From JBJXFY01 sp046155815 (GTDB lineage Bacteria; Verrucomicrobiota; Verrucomicrobiia; Limisphaerales; CAIMTB01): a stretch of 34,591 bases of DNA. Positions 6,956-15,007 of this stretch are shown here, one piece after another. The translations under genes and the position numbers were made by a program. The notes beneath the pieces are model-generated. The model did not search any database, had not been told where the DNA came from, and saw only the letters and a list, made by a program, of their open reading frames with translations. The stretch spans positions 1 through 34,591 of the forward strand of contig JBJXFY010000149.1 in assembly GCA_046155815.1 (NCBI GenBank). The letters run 5' to 3'. How positions within the stretch are numbered: the stretch's first letter is position 1; each line of letters starts with the position of its first letter.

Positions 6956-8182
6956 GTGAGCGGCGTCGGGCCTCCATCCATCCCGCCCATGGGGGCCTCC
7001 TTTTGGCCATGGCTGGTCGCAGTGGCCGCCGTGACCACGGCGGCGTGGGTGTTCTTCAGGCTGCGCGCGCGGGAGCGCGGCGCCCGGGCGGAGCTGGAGG
7101 AGCTGCGGCGGCAGCGCCACGAGATCGAGGCCCGGCACGCCGCGCAGGTCGCGCGCGACGAGGCGCGGCAGGAGGCGCTCTTCGACAGCATGATCGAGGG
7201 CCTGCTGCTGCTCGACGCCGGCGGGCGCGTCCGGCTCGTGAACCGCAGCCTGATGCGGATGTTCGGCCTGCCGGGGGACATCCGCGGGCGGACGCTGCTG
7301 GAGGCGCTGCGCCGCCACGAGCTTCAGGCGGTGGCGGAACGCGCCCGGCGCGAGGGCGAGGTGACGGGCTTGGAGTTCGAGCCGCCGGGCGCCGAACCGC
7401 GGCAGTTCCAGCTCAACGCCACCCGCGTGCGCGACCGGGACGGCGCGGACGCGGGCGTGGTGATGGTCTTCCATGACGTGACGCGACTGAAGCTGCTCGA
7501 GAACACCCGGCGCGAGTTCGTCGCCAACGTCAGCCACGAGCTGCGCACGCCGCTCGCGCTCATCAAGGGCTACGTGGAGACGCTGATTGACGGCGCGCGC
7601 AACGACCCGCAGGTGGCGCTGAAGTTCCTGCAGACGATCGAAAAGCACGCGGACCGTCTCACCTTCCTCATCGAGGACCTGCTCACGGTCAGCCAGCTCG
7701 AGTCCGGCCAGGTGGTGATGAACTTCGAGAAGACCGGCCTTGCGGAGCAGGCTGCACGCGTGCTCGAGGACCTGCGTGATCGGGCCGCTGCCCGCCAGAT
7801 GACGCTCCGCAACCTCGTTCCGGACGGCCTGATTGTTCGCGCGGACGCGGACCGCATCCAGCAGGTGTTCTTCAACCTCGTGGACAACGCGCTCAAGTAC
7901 GGCCGTGCCGGTGGGAGCGTGGAGATCGCCGCGCGGCCCGCGGAGGAGGGATGGGTGGAGGTGAGCGTGCGTGACGACGGCCCGGGCATCCCGTCCGAGG
8001 CGCGCGAGCGGGTCTTCGAGCGCTTTTACCGCGTGGACGCGGCGCGATCGCGGGAGCAGGGCGGCACCGGACTGGGGCTCAGCATCGTGAAGCACATTGT
8101 GCAGGCGCACGGCGGTGAGGTGCGTGTCGAGAGCGAGCTTGGCCGCGGTGCGGCATTTTTCTTCCGGCTGCCGGCAGAATAG
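6956..8182 (+). CDS. phoR: PhoR-like sensor histidine kinase
   Basis: This 408-residue protein starts at GTG 6956, 7 bp after the regulator stop; an ATG at 6989 is an alternative. It has one membrane segment (about residues 16-35), a short basic/coiled stretch, a PAS domain (about 75-180, starting ALFDSMIEGLLLLDAGGRV), a HisKA dimerisation domain with phosphorylated His194 in NVSHELRTPLALIKG, and a HATPase domain with N box NLVDNALKYG, G1 box DDGPGIP and G2 box GGTGLGLSIVKH. With one membrane helix and no sizeable periplasmic domain it resembles PhoR, which senses phosphate status through the Pst/PhoU complex. No pst or phoU gene is in the window. Downstream there is only a 41-bp gap to the propeller protein. 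Confidence 0.92.
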   Translation: MSGVGPPSIPPMGASFWPWLVAVAAVTTAAWVFFRLRARERGARAELEELRRQRHEIEARHAAQVARDEARQEALFDSMIEGLLLLDAGGRVRLVNRSLMRMFGLPGDIRGRTLLEALRRHELQAVAERARREGEVTGLEFEPPGAEPRQFQLNATRVRDRDGADAGVVMVFHDVTRLKLLENTRREFVANVSHELRTPLALIKGYVETLIDGARNDPQVALKFLQTIEKHADRLTFLIEDLLTVSQLESGQVVMNFEKTGLAEQAARVLEDLRDRAAARQMTLRNLVPDGLIVRADADRIQQVFFNLVDNALKYGRAGGSVEIAARPAEEGWVEVSVRDDGPGIPSEARERVFERFYRVDAARSREQGGTGLGLSIVKHIVQAHGGEVRVESELGRGAAFFFRLPAE

Positions 8183-8223
8183 GCGGCATTGCCGCCGGGA
8201 GGCGGGGCGGGCCAGGCTCCGGC

Positions 8224-10536
8224 ATGGCAGCCCAGTCCTTCCTTTCCGTCGCGGCGGCGGCCTTCGCCGCGTCCGCCGCGGGGGACATTGCCTTTGTCGC
8301 GGACCGGCCGTACCCGCAGGAGGTGGCCCGCACGTACCGTGCGGCACACGGCCTCGCGTCCGACGACGTGCAGCTGCTGGACCTCGCGCCGGACGGCCGC
8401 GTGCTGGCACTGGCGGGCGGGCAGTGGCGCGTTCTGCGCGACGGCCGGGCGGAAGCCGTGGCGAACCTCCCGGCGCTCGACGCCGCGGGCTTTCTCTTCC
8501 TCGACGCGCAGGGCCGGGCCGTGTCCGCACCTCTGCCGGCGGCGGAGGTGCGGCAGCTCGCCCGCGCGACGAACGGCGTCTGGCTGGCCACGGCGAACGA
8601 CGCCTTCCGCTGGGCGGACGGCCGGCTGGACAGCCTCGGCTGGGTGAGCCGGATGCGGGTGAACCAGATCGCCGTCGCACCGGACGGCACGGCGTACGTG
8701 GCGTCGGACCGCGGGCTGTTCGTGCGGCGCACGGAGGGCTGGCAGCCGCTCGGCGTTGTGGACGAAGGCGGCCGGGCCTGGGCGGTGCGGGATGTCCTCG
8801 GAACGACCGTGGACGCGGGCGGGCGGCTGTGGTTTTCGACGCGCGCGGGCGCAGGTGTGCGGGCGGGCGAAGCCTGGAGTTTTTTCACCGGCCGCGAGGG
8901 GCTGCCTTGGAGTGACTTCACCGGCATCGCCGCCGGGCCGGATGGGGCGGTGTGGTTTGGCACGCGGCTGGGCGCGGTACGCTTCGACGGGACGGACTTC
9001 GCGTACCGGCAGGGGCCGCGCTGGCTGCCGGCGGACGAGGTGCGGCAGGTGCTGGTGGACCGGGAGGGCGGCGCGTGGTTTGCCACGACGAACGGCGTGG
9101 GCTGGCTGGGCCGGCGGAGGATGACGCTGGCGGACAAGGCGGCGTTCTACGAAGGGGAGGTGGAGCGGTACATCAAGCGCACGGGGTTCGGCTTCACCAG
9201 CGAGGTGAACTTCGCCGTGCCGGGCGACCGGGCCTCGGCCCTGACGCGGCCGGACAGCGACAACGACGGCCTGTGGACGGCGATGTACGGGGCGGGCCAG
9301 TGCTTCGCGTACGCCGCGACGCGGGGGCCGGAGTTCAAGCGCCGCGCCACGCAGGCCTTCGAGGCGGTGCGCTTCCTGCAGACCGTCACGCAGGGCGGGC
9401 CGCACAGCCCGCCGCCGGGATTCGTCGCCCGCACCATCCTGCCCGGCGACGGACCGGACCCGAACGCCGGTCGCCTCGAGGCCGACCGCCGCACGCAGGC
9501 CGAGGACGACAAGCTGTGGAAGGTGTACGAGCCGCGCTGGCCGCGGAGCGCGGACGGGAAGTGGTTCTGGAAAAGCGACACCAGTTCGGACGAGCTGGAC
9601 GGGCATTATTTCCTGTACGCGGCGTACTTCGACCACGTCGCGGAGACGGAGGCCGAGCGCGCCCGTGTGCGTGAGGTCGTGCGGGGGCTCACGGACCATC
9701 TGGTCGCGCACCGCTTCTGCCTCATGGACCACGACGGCACGCCGACGCGCTGGGGCCGCTTCGGCCCGCAGCACCTGAATGACGATCCGTGGTGGTGGGC
9801 CGAGCGCGGGCTGAATTCGCTCAGCATGCTCAGCTACCTCTTCACTGCCGGCCACATCACCGGCGACGCGAAGTACGCGGCCGCGGCGAGGGAACTCATG
9901 GACCGCCATGGCTACGCGGCGAACGTGATGAATCCCAAGGCGCAGACCGGCCCCGGCTCGGGCAACCAGAGCGATGACGAGATGGCCTTCATGTGCTTCC
10001 ACAACCTCCTGAAGTACGCGCCGGAGTCGCCGTGGAAGGAGCGCTGGCGGTACGCCTTCCACGCCTACGCGATGCTCGAGCTGCCGGAGCGGAACCCGCT
10101 CTTCAACTTCCTCGCCGCCGCGCACGGGCTGGGGCGAATCTGGACGCACCCGTGGGGAACGGCGTCCCTTGATCCGTGGGACGGCTGGCTGGAGGACGGC
10201 GTGGCGACCCTGCGGGGCTTTCCTCTGGACCGCTTCAACTGGCCGCAACGCAACAGCCACCGGCTGGATCTGGTGCTCCTGCCGCCGCAGCAATCGCCGG
10301 ACCTCTACGGGCCCGTGCGCGCCGGCCGGGGCCACCGCGTGGACGGCCGGGTGCTGCCGGTCGCGGAGCGGCATTTCGGTCACTGGAACACCGACCCGTG
10401 GCGGCTCGACTACGGCGGCGATGGCCGTGAGCTGGCGAGCGGGACGGTGTTCCTGCTGCCGTATTATCTGGGATTAAAGGAAGGCTTCATCCGGCCGGCC
10501 GGCGCGCCGACTGCAAATGCCGGACAAATCCGTTGA
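8224..10536 (+). CDS. Secreted beta-propeller plus alpha-helical (toroid-like) protein, function unknown
   Basis: This 770-residue protein has a short alanine-rich leader (to about residue 20) that could be a signal peptide. Residues 30-300 hold propeller-type repeats of the 'regulator propeller' kind: GVWLATANDAFRWADG, GTAYVASDRGLFVRR, RLWFSTRAGAGVR, AVWFGTRLGAVRFDG and AWFATTNGVGWLG. Residues 310-760 are rich in Trp/Tyr and helices and include YGAGQCFAYAATRG, SSDELDGHYFLYAAYFDH, DPWWWAERGLNSLSMLSYLF and NQSDDEMAFMCFHNLL. That half resembles an alpha/alpha barrel like those of some glycoside hydrolases and lyases, but I recognise no exact family. It follows phoR by 41 bp with the purine-rich GGGAGGCGGGGCGGG upstream, so it may belong to the same transcript. 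A role in binding or breaking an extracellular polymer is plausible but unproven. Confidence 0.75.
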   Translation: MAAQSFLSVAAAAFAASAAGDIAFVADRPYPQEVARTYRAAHGLASDDVQLLDLAPDGRVLALAGGQWRVLRDGRAEAVANLPALDAAGFLFLDAQGRAVSAPLPAAEVRQLARATNGVWLATANDAFRWADGRLDSLGWVSRMRVNQIAVAPDGTAYVASDRGLFVRRTEGWQPLGVVDEGGRAWAVRDVLGTTVDAGGRLWFSTRAGAGVRAGEAWSFFTGREGLPWSDFTGIAAGPDGAVWFGTRLGAVRFDGTDFAYRQGPRWLPADEVRQVLVDREGGAWFATTNGVGWLGRRRMTLADKAAFYEGEVERYIKRTGFGFTSEVNFAVPGDRASALTRPDSDNDGLWTAMYGAGQCFAYAATRGPEFKRRATQAFEAVRFLQTVTQGGPHSPPPGFVARTILPGDGPDPNAGRLEADRRTQAEDDKLWKVYEPRWPRSADGKWFWKSDTSSDELDGHYFLYAAYFDHVAETEAERARVREVVRGLTDHLVAHRFCLMDHDGTPTRWGRFGPQHLNDDPWWWAERGLNSLSMLSYLFTAGHITGDAKYAAAARELMDRHGYAANVMNPKAQTGPGSGNQSDDEMAFMCFHNLLKYAPESPWKERWRYAFHAYAMLELPERNPLFNFLAAAHGLGRIWTHPWGTASLDPWDGWLEDGVATLRGFPLDRFNWPQRNSHRLDLVLLPPQQSPDLYGPVRAGRGHRVDGRVLPVAERHFGHWNTDPWRLDYGGDGRELASGTVFLLPYYLGLKEGFIRPAGAPTANAGQIR

Positions 10537-10561
10537 AGTGAGGGGGAGGCGCTTCTAGCTT
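10533..10561 (+). promoter_or_regulatory. Candidate promoter of the gltA-suc run
   Basis: TTGAAG at 10533-10538, a 17-bp spacer and TAGCTT at 10556-10561. The -35 box overlaps the stop codon of the preceding gene. The predicted start near 10568 gives a leader of about 54 nt. It would open with a GC-rich hairpin: CCCGG at 10568-10572 and CAGC at 10575-10578 pair with GCTG and CCGGG at 10589-10597. Confidence 0.55.
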
Positions 10562-10621
10562 CGCGTGCCCGGATCAGCGGCCGGACCGGCTGCCGGGCCA
10601 ACCGTACATTTCAACCATCGA

Positions 10622-11752
10622 ATGAGCAGCACAGCGAGCACGGGCAAGGGCCTTGAAGGCGTGGTGGCCGCCAAGACGCGCCTCAGCGACGTGCGCGGCG
10701 ATATCGGGCAGCTGATCTACTGCGGCTACGACATCAACGAGCTGGCCGGCCGGGCGAGCTATGAGGAAGTGGCCTTCCTGCTCTACCACAACCATCTCCC
10801 GAACGCGAAGGAGCTGGCCGAGTTCAAGGAGACGCTGGTCGGCTTCCGCGACCTGCCGCAGGCGGTCACCGACGTCATCCAGCGTCTGCCAAAAAACGCG
10901 CCGCCCATGCACGCCCTGCGCACGCTCGTGTCGCTGCTGGGCTGCTACGACACCACGGCGGAAGACGTCTCGGTGGACTACCAGCGCCGGAAGGCGCTCC
11001 GGCTCATCGCGCAGGTTCCGGTGATTGTCGCCTATTTCCACCGCGCCCGCTGCGACCAGCCGCTGGTGCCGCCCGACCCGTCACTGGGCGAGGCGGCGAA
11101 CTTCCTCCAGATGATCACCGGGCAGAAGCCCGCCGAGGAGGCGGCGGAGACGCTCGATGTCTGCTACGTGCTGCACGCCGACCACGGCATGAACGCCTCG
11201 ACGTTCAGCGCGCGGGTCACGATCTCCACGTTGAGCGACATGTACTCGGCGATCACGTCGGCCATCGGCACGCTGAAGGGCCCGCTGCATGGCGGGGCCA
11301 ACGAGGGCGTCATCAAGATGCTCCAGGAGATAGGTTCGCTGGACAAAGTGGACGCCTACCTTGAGGACGCGCTGGCGCAGAAAAAGAAGATCATGGGCAT
11401 CGGCCACCGCGTGTACAAGGTGCTCGACCCCCGCGCGCCCCACCTCAAGAAGATGGCGCAGCAGCTCTGCGGCAAGCTGGGCGATCCGAAGTGGATCCAG
11501 ATGTCCGAGCGCATCGCCGACCTGATGCTCGAGAAGAAGGGCCTGCACGCGAACGTGGATTTCTACAGCGCCACCGTGTACTTCAGCCTCGGCATCCCCA
11601 CCGACCTGTTCACGCCCATCTTCGCCATCGCGCGCACCAGCGGCTGGACCGCCCATGTGCTGGAGCAGCTCTCGGACAACCGCCTCATCCGGCCGCAGAG
11701 CGAGTACACAGGGCCGCTCGGGCTGAAGTTCGTCCCGGTCGAGCAGCGGTGA
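10622..11752 (+). CDS. gltA: Citrate synthase
   Basis: This 376-residue citrate/2-methylcitrate synthase condenses acetyl-CoA with oxaloacetate in the cytosol as the entry step of the TCA cycle. Catalytic regions are visible: VLHADHGMNASTFSAR (first His), GPLHGGANEGV (second His), GIGHRVYKVLDPRAPH (substrate-binding His/Arg) and DFYSATVYFSLGIP (catalytic Asp). Length and motifs fit the shorter form of the family, about 375 residues, without the long N-terminal extension of Gram-negative allosteric enzymes. The ATG at 10622 is preferred over an in-frame ATG/GTG-like start 57 bp upstream, because the family begins at about this point (GLEGVVAAKTRLSDVRG). It heads a run in which succinyl-CoA synthetase follows after an intervening toxin-antitoxin pair, which supports the citrate role over 2-methylcitrate. 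Confidence 0.95.
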   Translation: MSSTASTGKGLEGVVAAKTRLSDVRGDIGQLIYCGYDINELAGRASYEEVAFLLYHNHLPNAKELAEFKETLVGFRDLPQAVTDVIQRLPKNAPPMHALRTLVSLLGCYDTTAEDVSVDYQRRKALRLIAQVPVIVAYFHRARCDQPLVPPDPSLGEAANFLQMITGQKPAEEAAETLDVCYVLHADHGMNASTFSARVTISTLSDMYSAITSAIGTLKGPLHGGANEGVIKMLQEIGSLDKVDAYLEDALAQKKKIMGIGHRVYKVLDPRAPHLKKMAQQLCGKLGDPKWIQMSERIADLMLEKKGLHANVDFYSATVYFSLGIPTDLFTPIFAIARTSGWTAHVLEQLSDNRLIRPQSEYTGPLGLKFVPVEQR

Positions 11753-11802
11753 GCCGGCCGGCAGAAAAGGCTTGCGGCCGGGGCCGTGATGCCATACCGC
11801 GT

Positions 11803-12087
11803 ATGGCAATGAAGATGACGCTGCACATCGACGAGGCCCTCCTTGACCGGGTCGTGGCGGTGTACGGCTGCGACAGCAAGACCGCCGCGGTGGACCTGGC
11901 CCTCCGGGAGATGGAGCGGCGGAACAAGCTCGCCGGCTTCGCCCGGACCGGCCTCGGCTTCAGCGCGGCGGAGCTGCGGGGGTCCGTGGACCCGGATTAT
12001 GACGTGATGGCCGGCCGGCAGGATGCGGGGAGCCGGGCCGCCCTCAACGACAAACCCAGGTCCAATGCCCGGCGTCGCGCTCGTTGA
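11803..12087 (+). CDS. vapB: VapB-type antitoxin (DUF2191-like)
   Basis: This 94-residue protein has an N-terminal ribbon-helix-helix-like segment (MKMTLHIDEALLDRVVAVYG, then KTAAVDLALREMERR). That is the DUF2191/VapB pattern that dimerises and binds its own promoter. The C-terminal tail (LGFSAAELRGSVDPDYDVM) would wrap the toxin, and the final 30 residues are polar and probably disordered. The start is the ATG at 11803 or at 11809 (MKMT). It begins 50 bp after gltA and its last 23 bp overlap the vapC start, so the pair is probably translationally coupled. A weak TTGCGG-17-TACCGC pair upstream (11772-11800) could be an internal promoter but is unconvincing. Confidence 0.85.
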   Translation: MAMKMTLHIDEALLDRVVAVYGCDSKTAAVDLALREMERRNKLAGFARTGLGFSAAELRGSVDPDYDVMAGRQDAGSRAALNDKPRSNARRRAR

Positions 12088-12466
12088 CAGCTGCGTCTGG
12101 ATCCAGCTCCTGCGGGCGGGGTTGGATCCCGTGCGGGAGCTCACCTCGCGGGCCCGCGAGAGCGACCTCGCCACCTGCGGCATGGTCCGGCTCGAAGTGC
12201 TGCGCGGCATCACCAACCGCCGCGTGCATGACGCGGTCAGGGCCTTCTTCGATGTCATGCAGAACTCGCCCTCGGACAACCGCGTCTGGGATGATGCCGG
12301 CAACGTTGCCTGGCAGCTTGGCCGCCGGGGGATGCATCTGCCCGCGCAGGACATCGTCATTGCCGCGTGCGCGCAGCGGATCGGTGCGGCGGTGCTCACG
12401 CACGACAACCATTTCCTTGAGATTCCCGGCCTGACCGTCCTGACCTCGCTCGACCAGCTCACTTGA
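12065..12466 (+). CDS. vapC: VapC-type PIN-domain ribonuclease toxin
   Basis: This 133-residue PIN protein carries the four expected acidic residues: Asp8 in ALVDSCVWI, Glu44 in VRLEVLRG, Asp96 in PAQDIVIAA and Asp114 in LTHDNHF. These bind Mg2+/Mn2+ for RNA cleavage; family members often cut tRNA or rRNA. All positions are intact, so the toxin looks functional. The ATG at 12065 lies inside the vapB frame. The stop at 12464-12466 is only 4 bp before the sucC start, so a promoter that reads vapC should continue into sucC. That is unusual for a toxin-antitoxin module, which typically sits in its own transcription unit. Its RNA target cannot be read from the sequence. Confidence 0.92.
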   Translation: MPGVALVDSCVWIQLLRAGLDPVRELTSRARESDLATCGMVRLEVLRGITNRRVHDAVRAFFDVMQNSPSDNRVWDDAGNVAWQLGRRGMHLPAQDIVIAACAQRIGAAVLTHDNHFLEIPGLTVLTSLDQLT

Positions 12467-12470
12467 ATTG

Positions 12471-13673
12471 ATGAACATCCACGAATATCAGGCCAAGCAA
12501 CTGCTCGGACAGTACGGCGTCGCCGTGCCGCCGGGCGAGCCGTGCAAGACCGTCGCCGAGGCGAAGGCGATTGCGGAGAAGCTCTTCGCCGCCGGCCAGA
12601 AGCTGCTGGTCATCAAGTCGCAGATTCACGCCGGCGGACGAGGCAAGGGCACGTTCACGCACGGCTTCCAGGGCGGCGTGAAGCTCGCCAAGTCCGCCGA
12701 CGAGGCCGTCCACATCGCCGACAACATGCTCGGCAAGACGCTCGTCACGAAGCAGACCGGCCCGGATGGCCGGGTGGTGCAGACCATCCTCGTGGCCGCC
12801 GCCGAGACGATCAAACGGGAATTCTACCTCGCCGTGCTCCTCGACCGCGCCAACTCCCGCCCCTTGATCATGGCCAGCACCGAGGGCGGCGTGGACATCG
12901 AGGAGGTCGCCGCGAAGACGCCCGGGAAAATCATCAAGGAATGGGTGGACCCCGCCATCGGCCTTCAGCCCTACCAAGGGCGCAAGATCGCCAGCGCGCT
13001 CGGCCTCCAGGGTGACCTCTTCAACCAGGCCTGCAAGCTCATCGCCGGCGTGTACAAGACCTGGTGGGAATGCGACGCGAGCATGGTCGAGATCAACCCG
13101 CTGTGCATCGTCGGGACGCCGGATGGCGGGGAGGCCATCGTCGCCGTGGACGCCAAGATCGGCCTCGACGACAACGCCCTCTACCGGCACGAGGACATCG
13201 CCGCCATGCGCGACCTCGCCGAGGAGTCACCCCTCGAAGTCGAGGCCAGCAAGCACGCGCTGAATTACATCAAACTCGACGGCAATATCGCCTGCCTCGT
13301 CAACGGTGCCGGCCTCGCCATGTCCACCATGGACATCATCCAGCACTACGGCGGCAGCCCGGCCAATTTCCTCGATGTGGGCGGCGGCGCCTCCAAGGAC
13401 CAAGTCTCCGCCGCCTTCCGCATCATCCTCAGCGACCCGCATGTGAAGGGCATCCTCGTGAACATTTTCGGCGGCATCATGGACTGCAACGTGATCGCCA
13501 CCGGGATTGTCGAGGCGGTGAAGGAGACCGGCCTGAAGCTCCCGCTCGTCGTCCGGCTCGAGGGCAACAACGTCGCCGCCGGCAAGTCCACTCTCGCCGG
13601 CTCCGGCCTCACGCTGATCACCGGCGACTCCATGGCCGACGCCGCGCAGAAGGTGGTCCAGGCGGTTGGATGA
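12471..13673 (+). CDS. sucC: Succinyl-CoA synthetase beta subunit
   Basis: This 400-residue ATP-grasp protein opens with the family start MNIHEYQAKQLLGQYGV. IKSQIHAGGRGKG lies in the nucleotide-binding loop, CDASMVEINPL in the metal-binding part of the ATP-grasp domain, and LVNGAGLAMSTMDII, NFLDVGGGA and NIFGGIMDCNVIA in the CoA-ligase domain. It forms the beta half of the TCA-cycle enzyme that makes succinate and ATP or GTP from succinyl-CoA; the alpha half, sucD, is encoded 1.3 kb downstream. The ATG at 12471 is used; the preceding codon is TTG, so a one-residue longer form is conceivable. It is normally immediately followed by sucD, but here two unrelated genes intervene with tight spacing. 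Confidence 0.97.
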   Translation: MNIHEYQAKQLLGQYGVAVPPGEPCKTVAEAKAIAEKLFAAGQKLLVIKSQIHAGGRGKGTFTHGFQGGVKLAKSADEAVHIADNMLGKTLVTKQTGPDGRVVQTILVAAAETIKREFYLAVLLDRANSRPLIMASTEGGVDIEEVAAKTPGKIIKEWVDPAIGLQPYQGRKIASALGLQGDLFNQACKLIAGVYKTWWECDASMVEINPLCIVGTPDGGEAIVAVDAKIGLDDNALYRHEDIAAMRDLAEESPLEVEASKHALNYIKLDGNIACLVNGAGLAMSTMDIIQHYGGSPANFLDVGGGASKDQVSAAFRIILSDPHVKGILVNIFGGIMDCNVIATGIVEAVKETGLKLPLVVRLEGNNVAAGKSTLAGSGLTLITGDSMADAAQKVVQAVG

Positions 13674-13689
13674 ATCAGCCCGCTCAGCC

Positions 13690-14058
13690 ATGATCCAAGT
13701 CGCCGGGCTCGCCTTCTCCTGCTACGCGGTCAGCGACATGCCGCGCTCCCGAGCCTTCTACGAGGGCGTGCTCGGGCTGAGGCCTGTCGCCGTGACGGTC
13801 ACGCCTGCCGGGGAATGGACCGAATACGAGCTTGGCCCGCACACGCTCTCGCTCGGCTGCGCCCCGGAGTTCCAGAAGCCCAGCCCGGACGGGTGCATCG
13901 TGGCGCTGGAGGTCACGGACTTCGACTCCGCCATCGCGCACCTCAAGGCCGCCGGCGCGAAGTTCCGCATGGAGCCCTTCCCCACCGGCGTTTGCCGCAT
14001 GGCCATGATCCTCGATCCCGACGGCAACACGCTCTGCATCCACCGGCGGAACGCCTGA
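13690..14058 (+). CDS. VOC (glyoxalase/bleomycin-resistance) family protein
   Basis: This 122-residue single-domain vicinal oxygen chelate protein shows SCYAVSDMPRSRAFYEGVLGL at the N-terminus, the usual first beta-alpha-beta unit. Near the end it has PTGVCRMAMILDPDGNTLCIHRR, the second module with a metal-binding-type strand. The family includes lyases, isomerases, dioxygenases and binding proteins, and the sequence alone does not tell which. The ATG at 13690 is chosen because MIQVAGLAFSCYAVSDM matches the family start. It lies 16 bp after sucC and 3 bp before the NYN gene, so all are probably on one mRNA. Methylmalonyl-CoA epimerase is a VOC enzyme linked to succinyl-CoA, but its usual motifs are not evident here and the protein is slightly short. 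Confidence 0.88.
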   Translation: MIQVAGLAFSCYAVSDMPRSRAFYEGVLGLRPVAVTVTPAGEWTEYELGPHTLSLGCAPEFQKPSPDGCIVALEVTDFDSAIAHLKAAGAKFRMEPFPTGVCRMAMILDPDGNTLCIHRRNA

Positions 14059-14061
14059 CCC

Positions 14062-15000
14062 ATGCCCTCCGAACCAGCCCGCCTGACGCGCATCGGCGTC
14101 TTCTTTGATGGCAGCTACTTCGCCAAGGTCAGCGAGCACTACCGCTACGTTCACCCGCGCAGGTCCTGGCTCAGCATCACCGGGCTCCTCGACTTTGTCT
14201 GCCGGCAGGTCGCGCAGGAGGAGCAGGCGGACCCGCGCCGCTGCACGGTGGTGGACTCCCATTATTTCCGCGGCCGTTTCCCCGCCAAGGAGGCCGAGGC
14301 CGCCGGCCGGCTGTCGGCCGAGCGGGTCTTCGACGACATCCTGATGTTCGGCGGCGTCATCACGCACTACCTGCCTGTGTACCGCAACCCGCATACCGGT
14401 CGCGCGGGCGAAAAGGGCATTGACGTCTGGCTCGCGCTCGAGGCCTACGAGCTGACCCGCAGCAAGGGCTACGACGTGCTGGCGCTCGTTTCCGGCGACG
14501 CGGACTACGTGCCGCTCATCCGCAAGGTCCACACGCTCGGCACGCGCACCCTGCTCCTCGCATGGGAGTTCGACACGCCGGACGAGACGGGGTGGCGGCA
14601 GACCCGGGTCGCCCAGCGGCTGCGTGATGAGGTGACCTACCCCGTGCTCGTCCACCAGCTCATCGAGTCCCCGGAAGCCGCGGACGGCGATCGCATCAGC
14701 GGCCTTTTCCAGCGCACCGGTGACGAGGAGCCCGCCGCCGACGGCGTTGGGGCCGCGCCTTCGCGAGCCGCGGTCACGGTGCCTGAACCGGCCCGTCCGC
14801 ACGCGGGAGTGGTTGGGAAGATTTTTCCCGACAAGGGCTTCGGCTTCATCCTTTGCCCCGACTTCCCGAAGGAGCTGTTCTTCGGCTTCCACTCCGTCTC
14901 CGTGGCCCGGCTGCTGGTGCTGGGGGAGGCGGTCACCTTCGCGTTCGGGCAGAACGACAAGGGCCCCTGCGCGGTCGCCGTGCGTCCGCAAAACTCCTGA
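14062..15000 (+). CDS. NYN (PIN-like) ribonuclease domain fused to a cold-shock-type RNA-binding domain
   Basis: This 312-residue protein has an N-terminal NYN/LabA-type (DUF88) domain, about residues 8-210. Conserved acidic spots are Asp16 in GVFFDGSYF, Asp in EKGIDVWLALEAYEL and two Asp in ALVSGDADYVPLI, the metal site of PIN-like RNases. A low-complexity linker follows (about 215-247). From residue 249 to the end is a cold-shock/S1-like OB fold: GVVGKIFPDKGFGFI contains the RNP1-like KGFGFI, then LFFGFHSV as a degenerate RNP2. That gives a nuclease plus a nucleic-acid-binding module. It lies 3 bp after the VOC gene and 7 bp before sucD, so it is part of the sucC-sucD run. A role in RNA decay or processing is inferred from the domains; no target is known. 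Confidence 0.9.
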   Translation: MPSEPARLTRIGVFFDGSYFAKVSEHYRYVHPRRSWLSITGLLDFVCRQVAQEEQADPRRCTVVDSHYFRGRFPAKEAEAAGRLSAERVFDDILMFGGVITHYLPVYRNPHTGRAGEKGIDVWLALEAYELTRSKGYDVLALVSGDADYVPLIRKVHTLGTRTLLLAWEFDTPDETGWRQTRVAQRLRDEVTYPVLVHQLIESPEAADGDRISGLFQRTGDEEPAADGVGAAPSRAAVTVPEPARPHAGVVGKIFPDKGFGFILCPDFPKELFFGFHSVSVARLLVLGEAVTFAFGQNDKGPCAVAVRPQNS

Positions 15001-15007
15001 TCATTTC

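Noticed and set aside
6755..10383. Very long minus-strand open frames opposite phoR and the propeller gene
   Set aside because: They are antisense shadows rich in Arg, Pro and Ala. The plus-strand frames carry full domain signatures.
11772..11800. Separate vapBC promoter (TTGCGG-17-TACCGC)
   Set aside because: The -10 matches poorly and the predicted start would fall inside the coding region; not enough to list as a feature.
13690..14058. The VOC gene as methylmalonyl-CoA epimerase
   Set aside because: The succinyl-CoA neighbours make it tempting, but the protein is short and I cannot see the epimerase metal and catalytic residues with confidence.
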